Assembly: GCF_932526225.1 (NCBI RefSeq)
Contig: NC_064046.1
Span: 1,364,001 to 1,428,000, forward strand
Reading direction: 5' to 3'
From: Nematostella vectensis
Lineage: Eukaryota > Cnidaria > Anthozoa > Actiniaria > Edwardsiidae
DNA length: 64,000 nt
Positions within the stretch are counted from its first letter, which is position 1; each line of letters begins with the position of its first letter. Shown here in pieces: positions 34,701 to 51,228 of this stretch. Below the pieces are notes generated by a model that was given only the letters and a program-made list of their open reading frames with translations, did no database searches and was not told the DNA's origin. The position numbers and the translations under genes are program-made.

Positions 34701-37700
34701 ATTTGTTGAAGGAAGTGACATCTACCTGTTCCCACCATTGGGGTAAAAGTTCTGCTTCGACTCGAGTCGGCTCCACCACTTGTGCAAAGGCAGCACATCC
34801 ATTCATAATCATCTGTCTGTAAACAAGAGAGTGACTGGCATCAGAAGATAGTTACATAGTTGAATTTATAAGGTCTGCAGATATTTGTTCCTCTTGCTAC
34901 AATGGAGTGAGCCTATAAGGCTTACATACTTCTCCATCTGGTCGCTTGATGAGGTTGAAGAGCATGAGTGAACATACCTTTGTTCTTCATCTGGTCGCTT
35001 GATGAGGTTGAATAGCATGTGTAGCAGATTATCTCTGTCCTTGGCGTGTGGGTGATGGATGGCAGTGCAAATTATAACAGGTATTAACTCCTCTCTCTTG
35101 TTCAGTAACACATTTGGCACAATGTGTGGCAAGCAGCGTGCAAGGATCAGTACCAGGTCATCACTTGTCTCACAAAGTTGGGATACCTACAGATGGATGG
35201 AAGATTTTGATGGACATTTTGGTTAGTCAGGGAACATAGACATAGGAGAATACATTTTTTTTAGAATAATAACAACAATAGCATATCCTAGTTTTATTCC
35301 ATTGAACTTGTTTTCTATTTTACATGTATATAACTAATATCTATATATAATAATAACACACAAACTATATCAAATATTGCAAATATTAGATGATTTCAAT
35401 TTACTTAGCGAGTCAGATTTCCTAATGTGAAGTGAACTTATGGCTGAATAGAATGGAAAAGAGCTATCATAAACATGTTTTTCAAATTTTTGAACTAGAA
35501 GTATTATTGGTGACAGAAGGGAGTGAGCTGGTGTGTACAAGATAGCAAATAGCATTTTAAATTGAGTCGATGATGAAGAGTTTAGAAAATTACGTGTAAC
35601 ACAACACCCATGATTTCTCTTACCTCCCCTGCAAGTCTGTTATCTAGGTTGATGTGAGATGTAGAACGAAGTGCTTCTCTGAAGGCAGGAGATGTCTTCC
35701 TTGTTGAACTAGCCCAACAAACAAAAGTGAAATAAGTATTCCAAGTATTAAGGAAAATAAATGTGACCTTACAAATATATGTAAACAGAACTAGAAAACC
35801 AGCTTACCTATAAATTGGAAGCGTCTTTTTATCAGTATTATTTGTTTTATTCTGGCAAGTAAATAAAATGGCTGCTGGTTAGAATTCAACTTTAAAAACT
35901 CCAGGACACAGTGTTACCAGCTCAAGTGGTTTATGCAGTTGTTTACTGGGATCATACATCCATCTAACAGAATACAATCATACCACGCATTACTTGGTGC
36001 ATAATGTCCAATCGACAGTAACTTGTTTTCTTATGTACGTCTGTCATGCTATCTCTGCCTATCCTATAAGATTAAAGCCGCATTGCGACCAGTTTACTTC
36101 CGGTCGATTACATAACAATCTCCAATTATTTTTAAAGGAAAACGCGAAAAAAAAATATTGAAAGCAGGGTGTCTATTGGAAGTTTCTTCGAGGATGTGAT
36201 CGATAATTTAGAGCGGATTGCCTGTTAAATATCTCAAATTCTAATAGATTCTTTTGTCTTTTAACGGTTGAGGTTTCCGTCGGACCTCCGGAAGTAAACT
36301 CGTGACAATGTGGCTTTAATAGGTAACAGCTTATAGAGATGCAAGGTGGGCGCATTGCATACTTTTTTACTTTACTTTTTTTTTACCTTTTGCTCAATCT
36401 GATCTCCTGATTCCAGGCAAGAGTATTTGATTTCAACGTCAACTGGAGCGTTCTCCTCCACATCACCCTGTGCTTCACAGTTTCCTCTGTCCTCCTCTCT
36501 TTCATCCTCTTCTTCTACTCCTCCATTCTCACTCTCCAAAAGAGAAATGCTTATCTCAGGAAGATCTTGAATGGACTGATCAGTTATACTTAAGTCAGTC
36601 TGGTCAGATCCACCTTTGATAGGAGTGATTGTCCTATTATCTGATTGGTCAGATCTTGTTGGGCTGACAGCACGGATAGGTGAGGAAGCCTGCTGGAAAT
36701 CCCTGATATCACAGAGATGAGGGAAAGATTAGAAGATATCATAAGCTGAATTTATGTTCATTAGTCTGCTGTTTAAATGTGTGACCACAGAGCTCAGCAA
36801 GGCCACAAGTTCATAAAAAATCAAGGATGCAAAGCACCTTCCATACCGTTCCACTTTCTCCATGTTTTGCACAAGGGTTTGGTTATCAAACTTAAGTTCA
36901 CCAACTTCTTCCCTCAATCTCTTGCACTCTGCATTTAGCCGGACCACCTCCTCTTCGAGTTTGACCTTCTCCTCACGTACAGACTGTAGGACTAGCACCA
37001 CCTCAGGGACCGTGTGGTGACCATAGTCGCGGTATAGATGGAGGAGGTCAGGAGGCTTGGGTATGTTCAAGCCAACGTCATCCCAGTCATCGAAGTCCTG
37101 GAAGATATTAACGTTCCAATCTTACGGATTTTATCTTGTATTCAGGTACAAAGATGATATATCAGTGGCAATGATAGGCATTATTATAATTATAAGATCA
37201 TTGTTATCATTTTTACCACCACAAATACAATCTGCCTTCCTTATTATCTTCATTTACCAACCATATAATAATTACTATCACTGCATCATCATCATCATTG
37301 CTGCAGCCAAAAAGTTATCATTATCACCATCATCATGACCACCACCACCAATGATATCTTCATTATGAACACCATCACCACCATCATTTGTTATCATCAC
37401 CAACAACATCATAATTGTTATAATCACTACCAACATCATTATTGTTATCATCACCACAACATCATCATTGTTATTATCACGACCAACATCATCATCATTT
37501 TAATCATCACCACCAACATCATTATTTTTATCATCACCGCCAACATCATCTTCATTGTTATCATCACAACCAACATCATCATAATTGTTATCATCACCAC
37601 CAACATCATTGTTATCATCACCACCACCATCATCATCATTTTTATCATCATGAACACCATAGCAAAATTATCATCATCATCACCATCCCCCTCTTCCTCA

Positions 37701-40700
37701 TCATCATCACCATCACCATCACCATCACCATCACCATCACCATCACCATCACCATCACCATCACCATCACCATCACCATCATCACCACCGCCGCCGCCGC
37801 CGCCACCGCCACCACTTCCATCTATATAATCATCATCATCATCAAATCACCACAGTTTCATTAAGTTTCTTTCTACCTGGTTGGTGTTTTCCTCTGAAAA
37901 TGTTACAGATGTCAGTCTGTAATTGTTGATCAGTAGGTACTCATTGACCAGGAAGTCCAAAGCTCGTACTTCATGTGGCTTGATTGGCTCCTAAAAATGT
38001 AAAGAATCATCTTTGAGAGCTTATTCTCCATGGTCCACTATAGGTATAATGAGTATGACAGTATTAATAATTGCTAATTTGATAATTCTGTTTATGTGTG
38101 ATTTTAAGAAAGTGGTATGTCCAAATGCAACAAAGACTAAGTGTAATACACAGGCATGGTTAAATCAGGGGAAAGATTGTAACCTACATGTAGCCGCTAA
38201 CCCACGAAAATATCCTCTCGTAGCGTCTACGCAAGGGCGGTGATAATCGTGTTCCGTCACGCAATAGTAATAAATTTGAATAAATTAATTTTGACAGTTG
38301 TGCATGGGTTTTCTCTTATTCAGCGTGCAAAACACGTTGAGGTTTCGTCATGCAAAACAAATATCCAACTTCACCCTATAATGCTGCTACTTTCCAAGTG
38401 CACATTCCTTCGTCTTAATTCTGCTAATACCTGCCTTATTTGTAAGAGGGTAATTTAGAAAGATTGCGAACGGTATCTAGGGGATAGCAAGCACTCCTCG
38501 ACTTTCAGCATTCGAAGTAAACTTGAGCATTTAGATTTCTGTGTAAACAACACAAGGACATACATATGCAGTAGTTGCCGTGATCTGCTGCTTAAAAGGA
38601 GAAATTTGGTTGTAAAAACCTAGTCTCTTTGGATAGAACTTTGGAAAATAACTACGTAAAATATCAGAATTTTTTGTTAAATAAAAGACTTTCCGTAGCC
38701 AGTAGGAAGGCTCGCAAAGACTTCAACATCATCGTTCAGTAAAACAGAGATAGCCTTCTCTTGTTCTTTGTATGGTTCTCTATCCCAAATAATGTTGACA
38801 CATCTTCTAAGGCTGAACTAAGGACAGATTTATTGTGAATAGGTGGTAGAGTCAAAGTGTTTTTCTCCATATTTGAACCGCTCCATAAAACTCACACCGG
38901 AAACAGAGGGAACCCATAATGTCAACTTCTGATCTGAGCCAATCATAATACCCAAGAGTTTTTTTTAAGTGAGTGGCCAATCAAAGACAATTATAGGTTT
39001 TCCTGCTAAAGCCATGACGTCACGGAACACAATTATCGCCTATGTTGCGAAGACGCTACGAGATGATATCAGCGGCTACACGTAGGCTAGAAAGATGAGG
39101 GATGAGGTTAAATGTTAAATGCCTTTTAATATAGAGTGATGTGTCAAAAGTTTTGGACTTGATAAGAGCTTCACCTTGAAAAGTAAGAAAAATCACTTCA
39201 CAGTATTGGAATGCATTCAGTGTAAGACTTCAAGCCAGTGCTGGCTTATCATATTTCTCATTTTAAGTGAGGTCCTTTTACCTCTTTAGAACACTGGTCT
39301 TGTCCTTCTGTTGAGCCAAGCCCTTTACGTGCAGGAGAAGATATGTCTGTATCTAAGTAACCAATAACATTACCGTACATTACTAACAAACCATGAAAGA
39401 ATACTGTACTACTGCATGTGACATTGTACAAAATACCAAAACATCTAGAGAAAGGAAATTGTTTATTACTTACTTGCGACTTCAGTCAAAGACCCTCTAA
39501 GTGCTTTGATAGTATCCTGGGCTTTTCTCAACTCAAACTCAAGAACTGTAAACAACAACAAAAAAAATCAGACTCTGCTTTAATAAACACAAATAAATTG
39601 ACTGCAAGTTATTTTTAATTCATTTTGATCAAGTGTGGCGTTAATTCCCTATAATAAGGCATCAGACCAATGCTTCTTTGTAGTCTTTGGTGCAGTCAGG
39701 AGGAATTTTGAGCTAATCATGATTACCTGCTATTCTTTCATCATTGCTTCCCCGGCCTCCGTCATCAGAGAAACGAGCAAAATCATCCAAGGAATCAATG
39801 GTGTTGATGCTTGAAGTCCTTGCTATAAACACCACAACAAGCAGCAGTTGATGCAGTAATTGTCACAAAAAAGATCAAGAGTAATATTTTAGTTTACCGC
39901 TCCTAGATGCTATTTCACACAGTATACTGCAAGTAAGAGGAGACCAGCTACATTACCCCCTCCAACACATACACACCATAACTTTTTTGGCAATTTTTAA
40001 AAACACTTTGCTTAGCAAAATATGATCTTAAGTGCTTTTCTCAAGATAGAGCCCAGCTGTCCCCTTCTCTCCCCTCTCCCAACACACACTTTTCGGGGCT
40101 TCACAGCCTGGGCCTCCTCCCCAGTATAGTCTACTATAGTCTATATGTCTACTATAACCATATTTACAGCAGGTACTACATTTTTCAGCTTTCAGACGGG
40201 GCGCTTATTCGAGGGAAGCCCTTATTCAAGAGGAAAAACTTTCATCCATTAAATATTTGCCTCTTTGTTTGTCCAGAGGCTATGAGCTCCAATGTGGGAG
40301 AATGTGTTTTTTGTATTTTAAATATGAACAGTAATAGATTTACTAGGGGGGGGGAGGGCAATTCATCAAGGGATGCTCTTATTTATTTATAGTTTTGGTT
40401 CAAAGGGGCAGCTTCTTCAAGGAAAGCACTTATTGGAGGGAGGTATTATTCGAGTAAATACGGTACTAAAATAAAAGGAAAGGCACACCTCCTTTGCTCG
40501 GTCATGTTCATTTAAAAATATCATAGATATCAAATTAAATCCTGTAACCAAGGAATTTAAAGCTTGCCTTACAAAAACTCTAGGTGTAGAAAACTGGAAA
40601 AGACATAATATTTTGCAAGACTTGGAAGAGTATTATCATCAGACGCGTTCGATATCTGTTCAATTCATATCAGAGAATTGTCATCACACATTCAGCACTA

Positions 40701-41252
40701 CAATATACTTACATAGACATCATTGATAAAAAAAGCTCTCTAGATCAACGCTTGCATGCAAGCAAAGAATTATCTTAAAAAGATCAACGAAAAAAACCTT
40801 GGGGGTTGCCAAAGCGGAAAAAATGTTAGAAACAATCAGGAACCCAATTTCGAAGGAAGGAATTGACAACTTAACCACAATTTGATAATTCGTTTTAAAT
40901 AATCAACACATGTGTAGAAATGTCTAATGGTCTTTCACAGTAACAGACAGAGCATATCCACCAAAGCAATAAATTATTTCTCCCTCGCAGGGAGCTTAAA
41001 GTCCGCATACTCACGAATGGGAGACGGAGGTCTAACAGGAAACTGGCGCTCAAAGTTCCCAGGATTCGAGAAAAAATCCCGCAGTTTCGGAATTTCCACC
41101 CCACATTCGAGAAGTTCGGTATGAAGCTCTAGGGCAGCGAGGTGAAGATTGTATTTTAAGAGAGTGTCGGCGATTGCTGCAAAGTCTTCCACACTAGGAA
41201 TAAGTTCAAGATTCTCATCTTGTTCTTGCAAAGTTTGTGGGGCATCCGCCAT
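19706..41252 (-). CDS. RELCH: RELCH orthologue (LisH, coiled-coil, HEAT repeats), 30 coding exons
   Basis: RELCH (KIAA1468) binds Rab11 and OSBP and promotes cholesterol transfer from recycling endosomes to the trans-Golgi network. Coding exons, in order of translation: 41015-41252, 39727-39822, 39474-39545, 39282-39352, 37877-37990, 36847-37097, 36387-36702, 35808-35851, 35624-35708, 34978-35186, 34726-34816, 33940-34011, 33470-33610, 32310-32474, 31696-31846, 29210-29257, 28459-28621, 28350-28375, 27865-27962, 26936-26978, 26767-26855, 25866-25972, 25662-25761, 25306-25388, 24772-24835, 24251-24389, 23352-23468, 22780-22868, 22389-22450, 19706-19853. Total 3492 nt, 1163 residues; the human protein has about 1216. 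Every junction is GT-AG and every phase agrees. LisH is at residues 24-56 ([12 protein letters not shown]), followed by [15 protein letters not shown] second LisH-like helix pair lies in exon 5 ([11 protein letters not shown]), a coiled coil in exon 6 (about 235-281), and HEAT repeats from exon 10 on ([18 protein letters not shown]). Exon 16 is the least certain: its donor, GTTAGT, was chosen by phase. The start ATG sits in a YY1-like motif. Confidence 0.95.
19870..22370. repeat. 2.5-kb polypurine array with higher-order repeat, in the last RELCH intron
   Basis: Almost pure A and G on the plus strand, built from GGAGAAGGAGGA-type short units. Larger blocks recur: GGATTGGTAGGTGGGAGAAG appears at about 20729, 21312 and 21890, a period of about 580 bp, and a blurred copy lies at 20185. 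The array fills RELCH intron 29 between exons 29 and 30. Long leucine/serine/proline and glutamate/arginine frames come from its low complexity. Confidence 0.95.
22925..23190. repeat. 39-40-bp minisatellite in RELCH intron 27
   Basis: About seven units of the type ATGAACCCTACATAAACTAA, then CCGGTTAAATACTGAGTC. Confidence 0.95.
23600..24250. repeat. 42-bp minisatellite derived from the RELCH exon 26 donor
   Basis: About 15 units of 42 bp. Read on the minus strand, each unit has the last roughly 35 bases of exon 26 (ending GGGACGAAG) followed by a GTAAGGTCGG donor. The true exon end at 24251 is simply the outermost unit. Some units carry a variant block (GATACAGGGACGAAG). Confidence 0.92.
25020..25305. 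repeat. Degenerate repeat of the RELCH exon 24 donor
   Basis: Four degraded copies, about 65 bp apart, of the segment that reads TCTGATTCACACATGTAAGT on the minus strand, which is the exon 24 end plus its donor. Copies lie near 25030, 25090, 25190 and 25250. Confidence 0.8.
25980..26100. repeat. 75-bp tandem duplication in RELCH intron 21
   Basis: CTAATATCACACACTGAGCC and the bases after it occur twice, at about 25991 and 26068. Confidence 0.85.
26164..26316. mobile_element. MITE, family K, in RELCH intron 21
   Basis: Inverted ends of about 40 bp start TGTCAAGGGGG and run through TGCATAAATA and GAGGTGTGACG. An internal segment (about 26208-26248) is repeated just outside the right end (26333-26373). 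Confidence 0.8.
26446..26581. mobile_element. Small MITE in RELCH intron 21, related to family A1
   Basis: Perfect inverted ends GGCCCGTACCCAGG (26446-26459 and inverse at 26568-26581). The right end passes directly into a tandem array. Confidence 0.75.
26562..26682. repeat. 21-bp minisatellite made from a MITE end
   Basis: About six units of CCCTGGGTACGGGCCTGCACC, identical to the right terminal repeat of the adjoining MITE plus a few bases. Confidence 0.9.
27165..27385. repeat. 21-bp minisatellite in RELCH intron 19
   Basis: About ten units of CCCCTTCATAGTAATACATTT. Confidence 0.95.
27445..27821. mobile_element. MITE, family I, in RELCH intron 19
   Basis: Inverted ends of 25 bp with two differences: AAACAAGAACCCGCACTATA at the left and the inverse of AAACAAGGACCCGCACTATA at the right. 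The element ends 43 bp from exon 19. Confidence 0.8.
28066..28181. mobile_element. MITE, family C, truncated inverted copy in RELCH intron 18
   Basis: Matches 2880-3035 in inverse orientation, including GATTCCGGAATGAGAATGAT and the GCTCGCGTTCGTT block. Confidence 0.85.
29520..30625. repeat. 54-bp minisatellite, 20 units, derived from the RELCH exon 15 donor
   Basis: Highly regular units of 54 bp containing GGTCTTGCCTGGACGTTACA on the plus strand. Read on the minus strand this is an exon 15-like end followed by CCAG/GCAAGACC, so the GT of the original donor has become GC. It lies in RELCH intron 15 and produces an 18-residue periodic frame that is not a gene. Confidence 0.93.
30626..31695. 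repeat. 64-bp degenerate minisatellite carrying the RELCH exon 15 donor
   Basis: Units of about 64 bp contain GGTCTTACCTGAGCGTAATA, the plus-strand image of the true exon 15 end and donor (TACGCTCAG/GTAAGACC). Copies near the exon are the closest matches; copies away from it are more diverged and grade into the 54-bp array. Confidence 0.92.
33285..33430. repeat. 30-bp minisatellite with telomere-like TTAACCCTAACCC
   Basis: About five units of TTAACCCTAACCCTTTGATT followed by AAATGCTCTG, in RELCH intron 13. Confidence 0.92.
33611..33830. repeat. Repeated RELCH exon 13 acceptor
   Basis: Three extra copies, about 65-70 bp apart, of the first 20-28 bases of exon 13 together with its acceptor. 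On the plus strand each carries GGATGGTGTCCTAATAAGGC or a close variant. Confidence 0.9.
34929..34970. repeat. Partial duplicate of the RELCH exon 10 end
   Basis: CTGGTCGCTTGATGAGGTTG recurs at about 34939 and 34993. The intronic copy would encode [12 protein letters not shown] on the minus strand and still ends in a donor-like GTATGTAAG, but it is not in frame with exon 10 if read through. Confidence 0.85.
36071..36320. mobile_element. MITE, family F, in RELCH intron 7
   Basis: Inverted ends of about 33 bp begin ATTAAAGCCGCATTG and continue through GTTTACTTCCGG. Length 250 bp. A second copy in the other orientation lies at 47732-47985. Confidence 0.9.
37280..37850. repeat. CAT/CAC microsatellite tract in RELCH intron 5
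   Basis: Irregular CATCATCAC and CACCAACATCATT units pass into about 15 CATCAC repeats at 37705-37785 and a short CCGCCG run. The frames on both strands are low complexity and are not genes. Confidence 0.95.
38183..39086. mobile_element. Non-autonomous DNA transposon, family J, in RELCH intron 4
   Basis: Inverted arms of about 75 bp: CCTACATGTAGCCGCT ... TCTCGTAGCGTCT ... GATAATCGTGTTCCGT at the left, and the inverse at 39010-39086. The 750-bp centre has no transposase frame. Confidence 0.85.
40170..40465. mobile_element. Degenerate element with CCGTATTTACTCGAATAA end
   Basis: The right end reads TTATTCGAGTAAATACGGTA, and internal GCTTATTCGAGGG-like motifs recur. The left end is decayed. 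Ends of this kind are common in pogo-like MITEs, but the assignment is tentative. Confidence 0.45.
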
Positions 41253-47571
<6,319 letters not shown>

Positions 47572-47731
47572 GCATGCGCAAAGCCAGCAAATGCTTTCCG
47601 TCTTCTAGTACGCAAAGAGAACGGCATCTTCACTATGACAGATGTGCAACCGATGACTGTAAATAGTTTTACATATCTATATGGTTTTAATAATATCTAT
47701 ATTTTTGTAATTATATCAGAGATTTGGAGGA

Positions 47732-47985
47732 CTTAAAGCCGCATTGTCACCAGTTTACTTCCGGAGGTCCGTCGGAAACCTCAACCGTCAAAAGACAAAA
47801 GAATCTATTAGAATCCGCGCTATAAAACGGGCCATCCGCTCTAAATTATCACTCAAATCCTCGAAGAAATTTCCAAAGGACACAATGCTTTTAAAATTTT
47901 GAAATATTTTCCGCAGTTTCCGTTGAAAATCATCAGAGATTGTTACGTAATCACCGGAAGTAAACTGGTGACAATGCGGTTTTAA
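47732..47985. mobile_element. MITE, family F, downstream of PHAF1
   Basis: The ends ACTTAAAGCCGCATTGTC and the inverse of TTAAAACCGCATTGTCACC match the copy at 36071-36320. The right end supplies an AATAAA at about 47985 that could act as a poly(A) signal for PHAF1. Confidence 0.88.
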
Positions 47986-47989
47986 TAAA

Positions 47990-49123
47990 TAATAAAGAGA
48001 TGAATAATAAAGAGATACATTATTTACTCATGGTATCTTCATGCTCCACACGACTGGAAAGGCCTGGCTAAACTAGGAGACACGTTGAGCGCAACATGTA
48101 GCGTGCGACATGTCTCCTCAATGTTTTCTAGTTTAGCAACTGCCAAGAACATTAAGCACGCGAGATATTTTGGAGGGCGCGACACGAAACTATCCGAGAA
48201 CATTTTGTCACTGCTACAAGATTTGGCGCGCGCTACATAGCCAGTAAAGGAACTGGCTGTGAATGTTAGCATGAACGGTGGCATTGTTCTGTTCGAGCTT
48301 TTGCTGAGAAGGGAGCTTTAGAGTTGATATTCGGCTATTGAGTCTTTTACACATGTTCCACATGAGGTTTCCATGTGAGGTGACTATCAAAAGTCGCCCC
48401 CAATACCCGCGCGCTGTTGAATTGCGCGATGGGACAACCATTTAAAGTTATTGAAAGAGAAGGTTTAACCAGATTTCAAAATGTTCTTAGCATTTTAAAA
48501 GTTATTTCAGTTCTAATTGGTTAAGAAAATAGCGAAATGAAAAAGAAGAAACTAAAGAATAAATGTAATGGAGGAACTATCCTATACCAGCAGTTTCATC
48601 TTCATATGCGTGTGTTTAATGCGTGTTAAAGACAACAAAGTTTATAAGCGAGCAAATGCTGGCGCGACAAAAGATGACGTCATTACCGAATTGACTTTCT
48701 ACAATTAATATATTTTTTACGAGGGTAGCATAACAAACGTACAAGTAGTCTATCTTATGTTCTTACTATTCATGTTGTATATAATCTGAAAAACACTATA
48801 TAAAACGCACAAAGAAGATACAAAATGGGAAAAAAGATTATTACACTGTAAAGTGTGACAAACTGTTAAACTACACATGACTAAACGGACAACTAAAACA
48901 AAAACTGACAACAGGTAACAGCAAAATATAAAGATAGTATATTTTACTGCGCATTCTAGCCCACAGCTCTACCACGGTGTAAAAACGGTGTATTGTGCAC
49001 GAGCTTTTAAAACATTTTTTTTTACAAAAACGTAGGAAGAAACCACCGGACAGCCTCTACCTGCTGGTGTGCGTCGGACCTTGTAGTCTGCGTCGACAGT
49101 TGATTAATTAATAAAACCTTTGA
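47990..49123. other. No gene seen between PHAF1 and the protease pair
   Basis: An imperfect hairpin (TAAACTAG ... CTAGTTTA) spans 48067-48135. Nothing else was recognised. Confidence 0.5.
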
Positions 49124-49463
49124 AAGAAAAAGTCGACAACAACGCAGATTTATGTTTTTGAGGCCAATACCTGCCTTCTTCAGGTTATAAATAAGTTACA
49201 GTGGCATGTTACAGCTAGTATATGTACAAAGCAACCGCGACCCCATCCGCCACCACTCTAACCCTATTAACCATCTTCCTTAAGTTACTCCTTACTCAAT
49301 TGCTATCTTTATCTTTTGTTAGTTGATCATCAATGAACTTTGTACATATACTAGCTGTAACATTCCACTGTAACCAATTTTTAACCTGAAGAAGGCATGT
49401 ATTGGCCTACCGAAATATCGTTCTAAAAAACATAAATCTGCGTTGTTGTCGACTTTTTCTTTT
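49124..49463. mobile_element. MITE, family H, about 90-bp inverted arms
   Basis: Both ends read AAAGAAAAAGTCGACAACAA and continue with CGCAGATTTATG. Inner blocks CCTGAAGAAGGCA and TACAGCTAGTATATGTACAA are also inverted. Confidence 0.88.
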
Positions 49464-51228
49464 ATCTTTTGTTTGATAGAACGAATCAGTCTAGAGAAGA
49501 ACGCCTGGTGAGGTCCATAGTAGTATTTCACTGTTCCGGTTCAATTTTAATAAAAGTCCAAAATCGGCAACCTTTGCTCTCTAAAGTGCCCCCCACCTCA
49601 CCCCCTCTAAATCTTTTCTAAAGCAAATCAAGGCGCCTCCATCTAGTGAGCTGTTTGTTAAAGAGCTCTTGTCAGCTGCACCTTTGTTATTATTTTTAAA
49701 CAGCATTGGAAGACAAATTTGGAGAAAAAATCTCGAAATAACCATCAAAACATACAATCTTATGTTCATTCGCCAAATTCAATCGAAATCATTACTTTGC
49801 TTGGATGACAAAATGGTGGCTGGAAGAGACTTTTTAAAATTGTTGAACTAATAAGGCACATAATTAAATAAAATCAGAATAGTAGGGAAAGCTTTAATCA
49901 AATCTCTGAAAACCCAATAACCGGTACTCCCACGTACGAAAAGAGGACGGCAAAACACGGATTCACAAACGTGGTCTAATGATGGAGCTCCTTAATTAAG
50001 AAATATGTTGATGATCTGCCGCTGAGTTACACGTATTTTTATCATAAACAAAACAAGCACAAAACAATGTTTTGGTTACTTTCGTTCATTATCATTTATT
50101 CGTAAACTTCAGAGTTTGGTCAATTTTCACCAGAAAAGGGACCAATATTAAAACTCGCGTACAGCTTGAAAAGGTCTTTGTTTTTCCACCCCATTAGGTT
50201 TATCTGCTATCTAGAATAAGCATGTGATGTGAAAATTGCTCTAAGGGGATGAGTCACGCGGCATCACACTGAGCCGTTCGATGAACTCACACATTTGCAA
50301 TGGTGACACGGAACACTGACTAATAATAGAAAAACTAATATTTCCAAAACAACAAAGTTGCCTGATTAAAAGTTGGTAATGGCTTAAAATCGACGATGAA
50401 AGCAAAGCGCTTAATGATTGACGCGTGTTTGACGGGATCAGTTAACTGGTACAATTTATGGACCCTTTCATTTAAATCCTGCTGTAGGGAACAATTATGA
50501 CAAAACTTTGTGCCATTTCCGGCTGTAAACCCTACCATGCGGACATTTTTAAATGAAAATGGTTGATTTCATGCTAACTATTATCCCCTGGAGTCGCAGT
50601 CGTGCGCAGAAACACCCACACAAACTAACAGAAAACCTCTGACAGCCTAACGGTGCAACGGTGTACGTACGATCACAAAACTAATCATGATTATTCAATT
50701 TACGTGCCGATTCGCAACGCTTTTAGTGTTAAATGCACTCAATTGATATCAGTACTTCCATCGTTATTCGACAAAGAGACTGATCGCTATTAAATGGATA
50801 GGGAAACTGCTTCAATAGCACCGTTCCTTTTTGCGTAATCTAACCGCAGAATATTCTCGATAATCATTGCTCGCTCTATGAATCCGTCATAACCACTCAT
50901 AAAATTTCCACCTCACAGCCCTCGCAAAAAATCTGCATAACTCTTTGATTACTAGAGTATATCAACTTGCTCATGTACAAATCTTCAAACATGGGCTTGA
51001 AGTATTAATTCATTACAGAAACTATACGCACCTGCAAGCTAGAGTTAATAAACACAAAAGCGCGCGCGCTGATTGGCTGGGCGCAGAGATATGGACTGCT
51101 TATTCAGGCAGTAAGTTCACTGTATAGTTTAATTTTTTGCCGCATGATGCAGTCAGAGGTAAACATCACATTGATTCAAAAGTTCGGACCGAGCTAAAGA
51201 TCACAGTCAGAGTCGACACTCAAAAATC
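49464..51228. other. No gene seen; upstream of the plus-strand protease
   Basis: A family D fragment lies at 49770-49836. No clear TATA box was found near 51190. The 5' leader before the ATG at 51229 contains no upstream ATG within 25 bp. Confidence 0.4.

Noticed and set aside
37335..37864. Frames of Ile/Thr/His/Ser runs on the plus strand
   Set aside because: CAT/CAC microsatellite inside RELCH intron 5.
40974..41009. Extension of RELCH exon 1 to the in-frame stop at 40974
   Set aside because: A perfect donor, GTGAGTAT, at 41014 gives the correct phase into exon 2 and matches the family; the extension has no homology.
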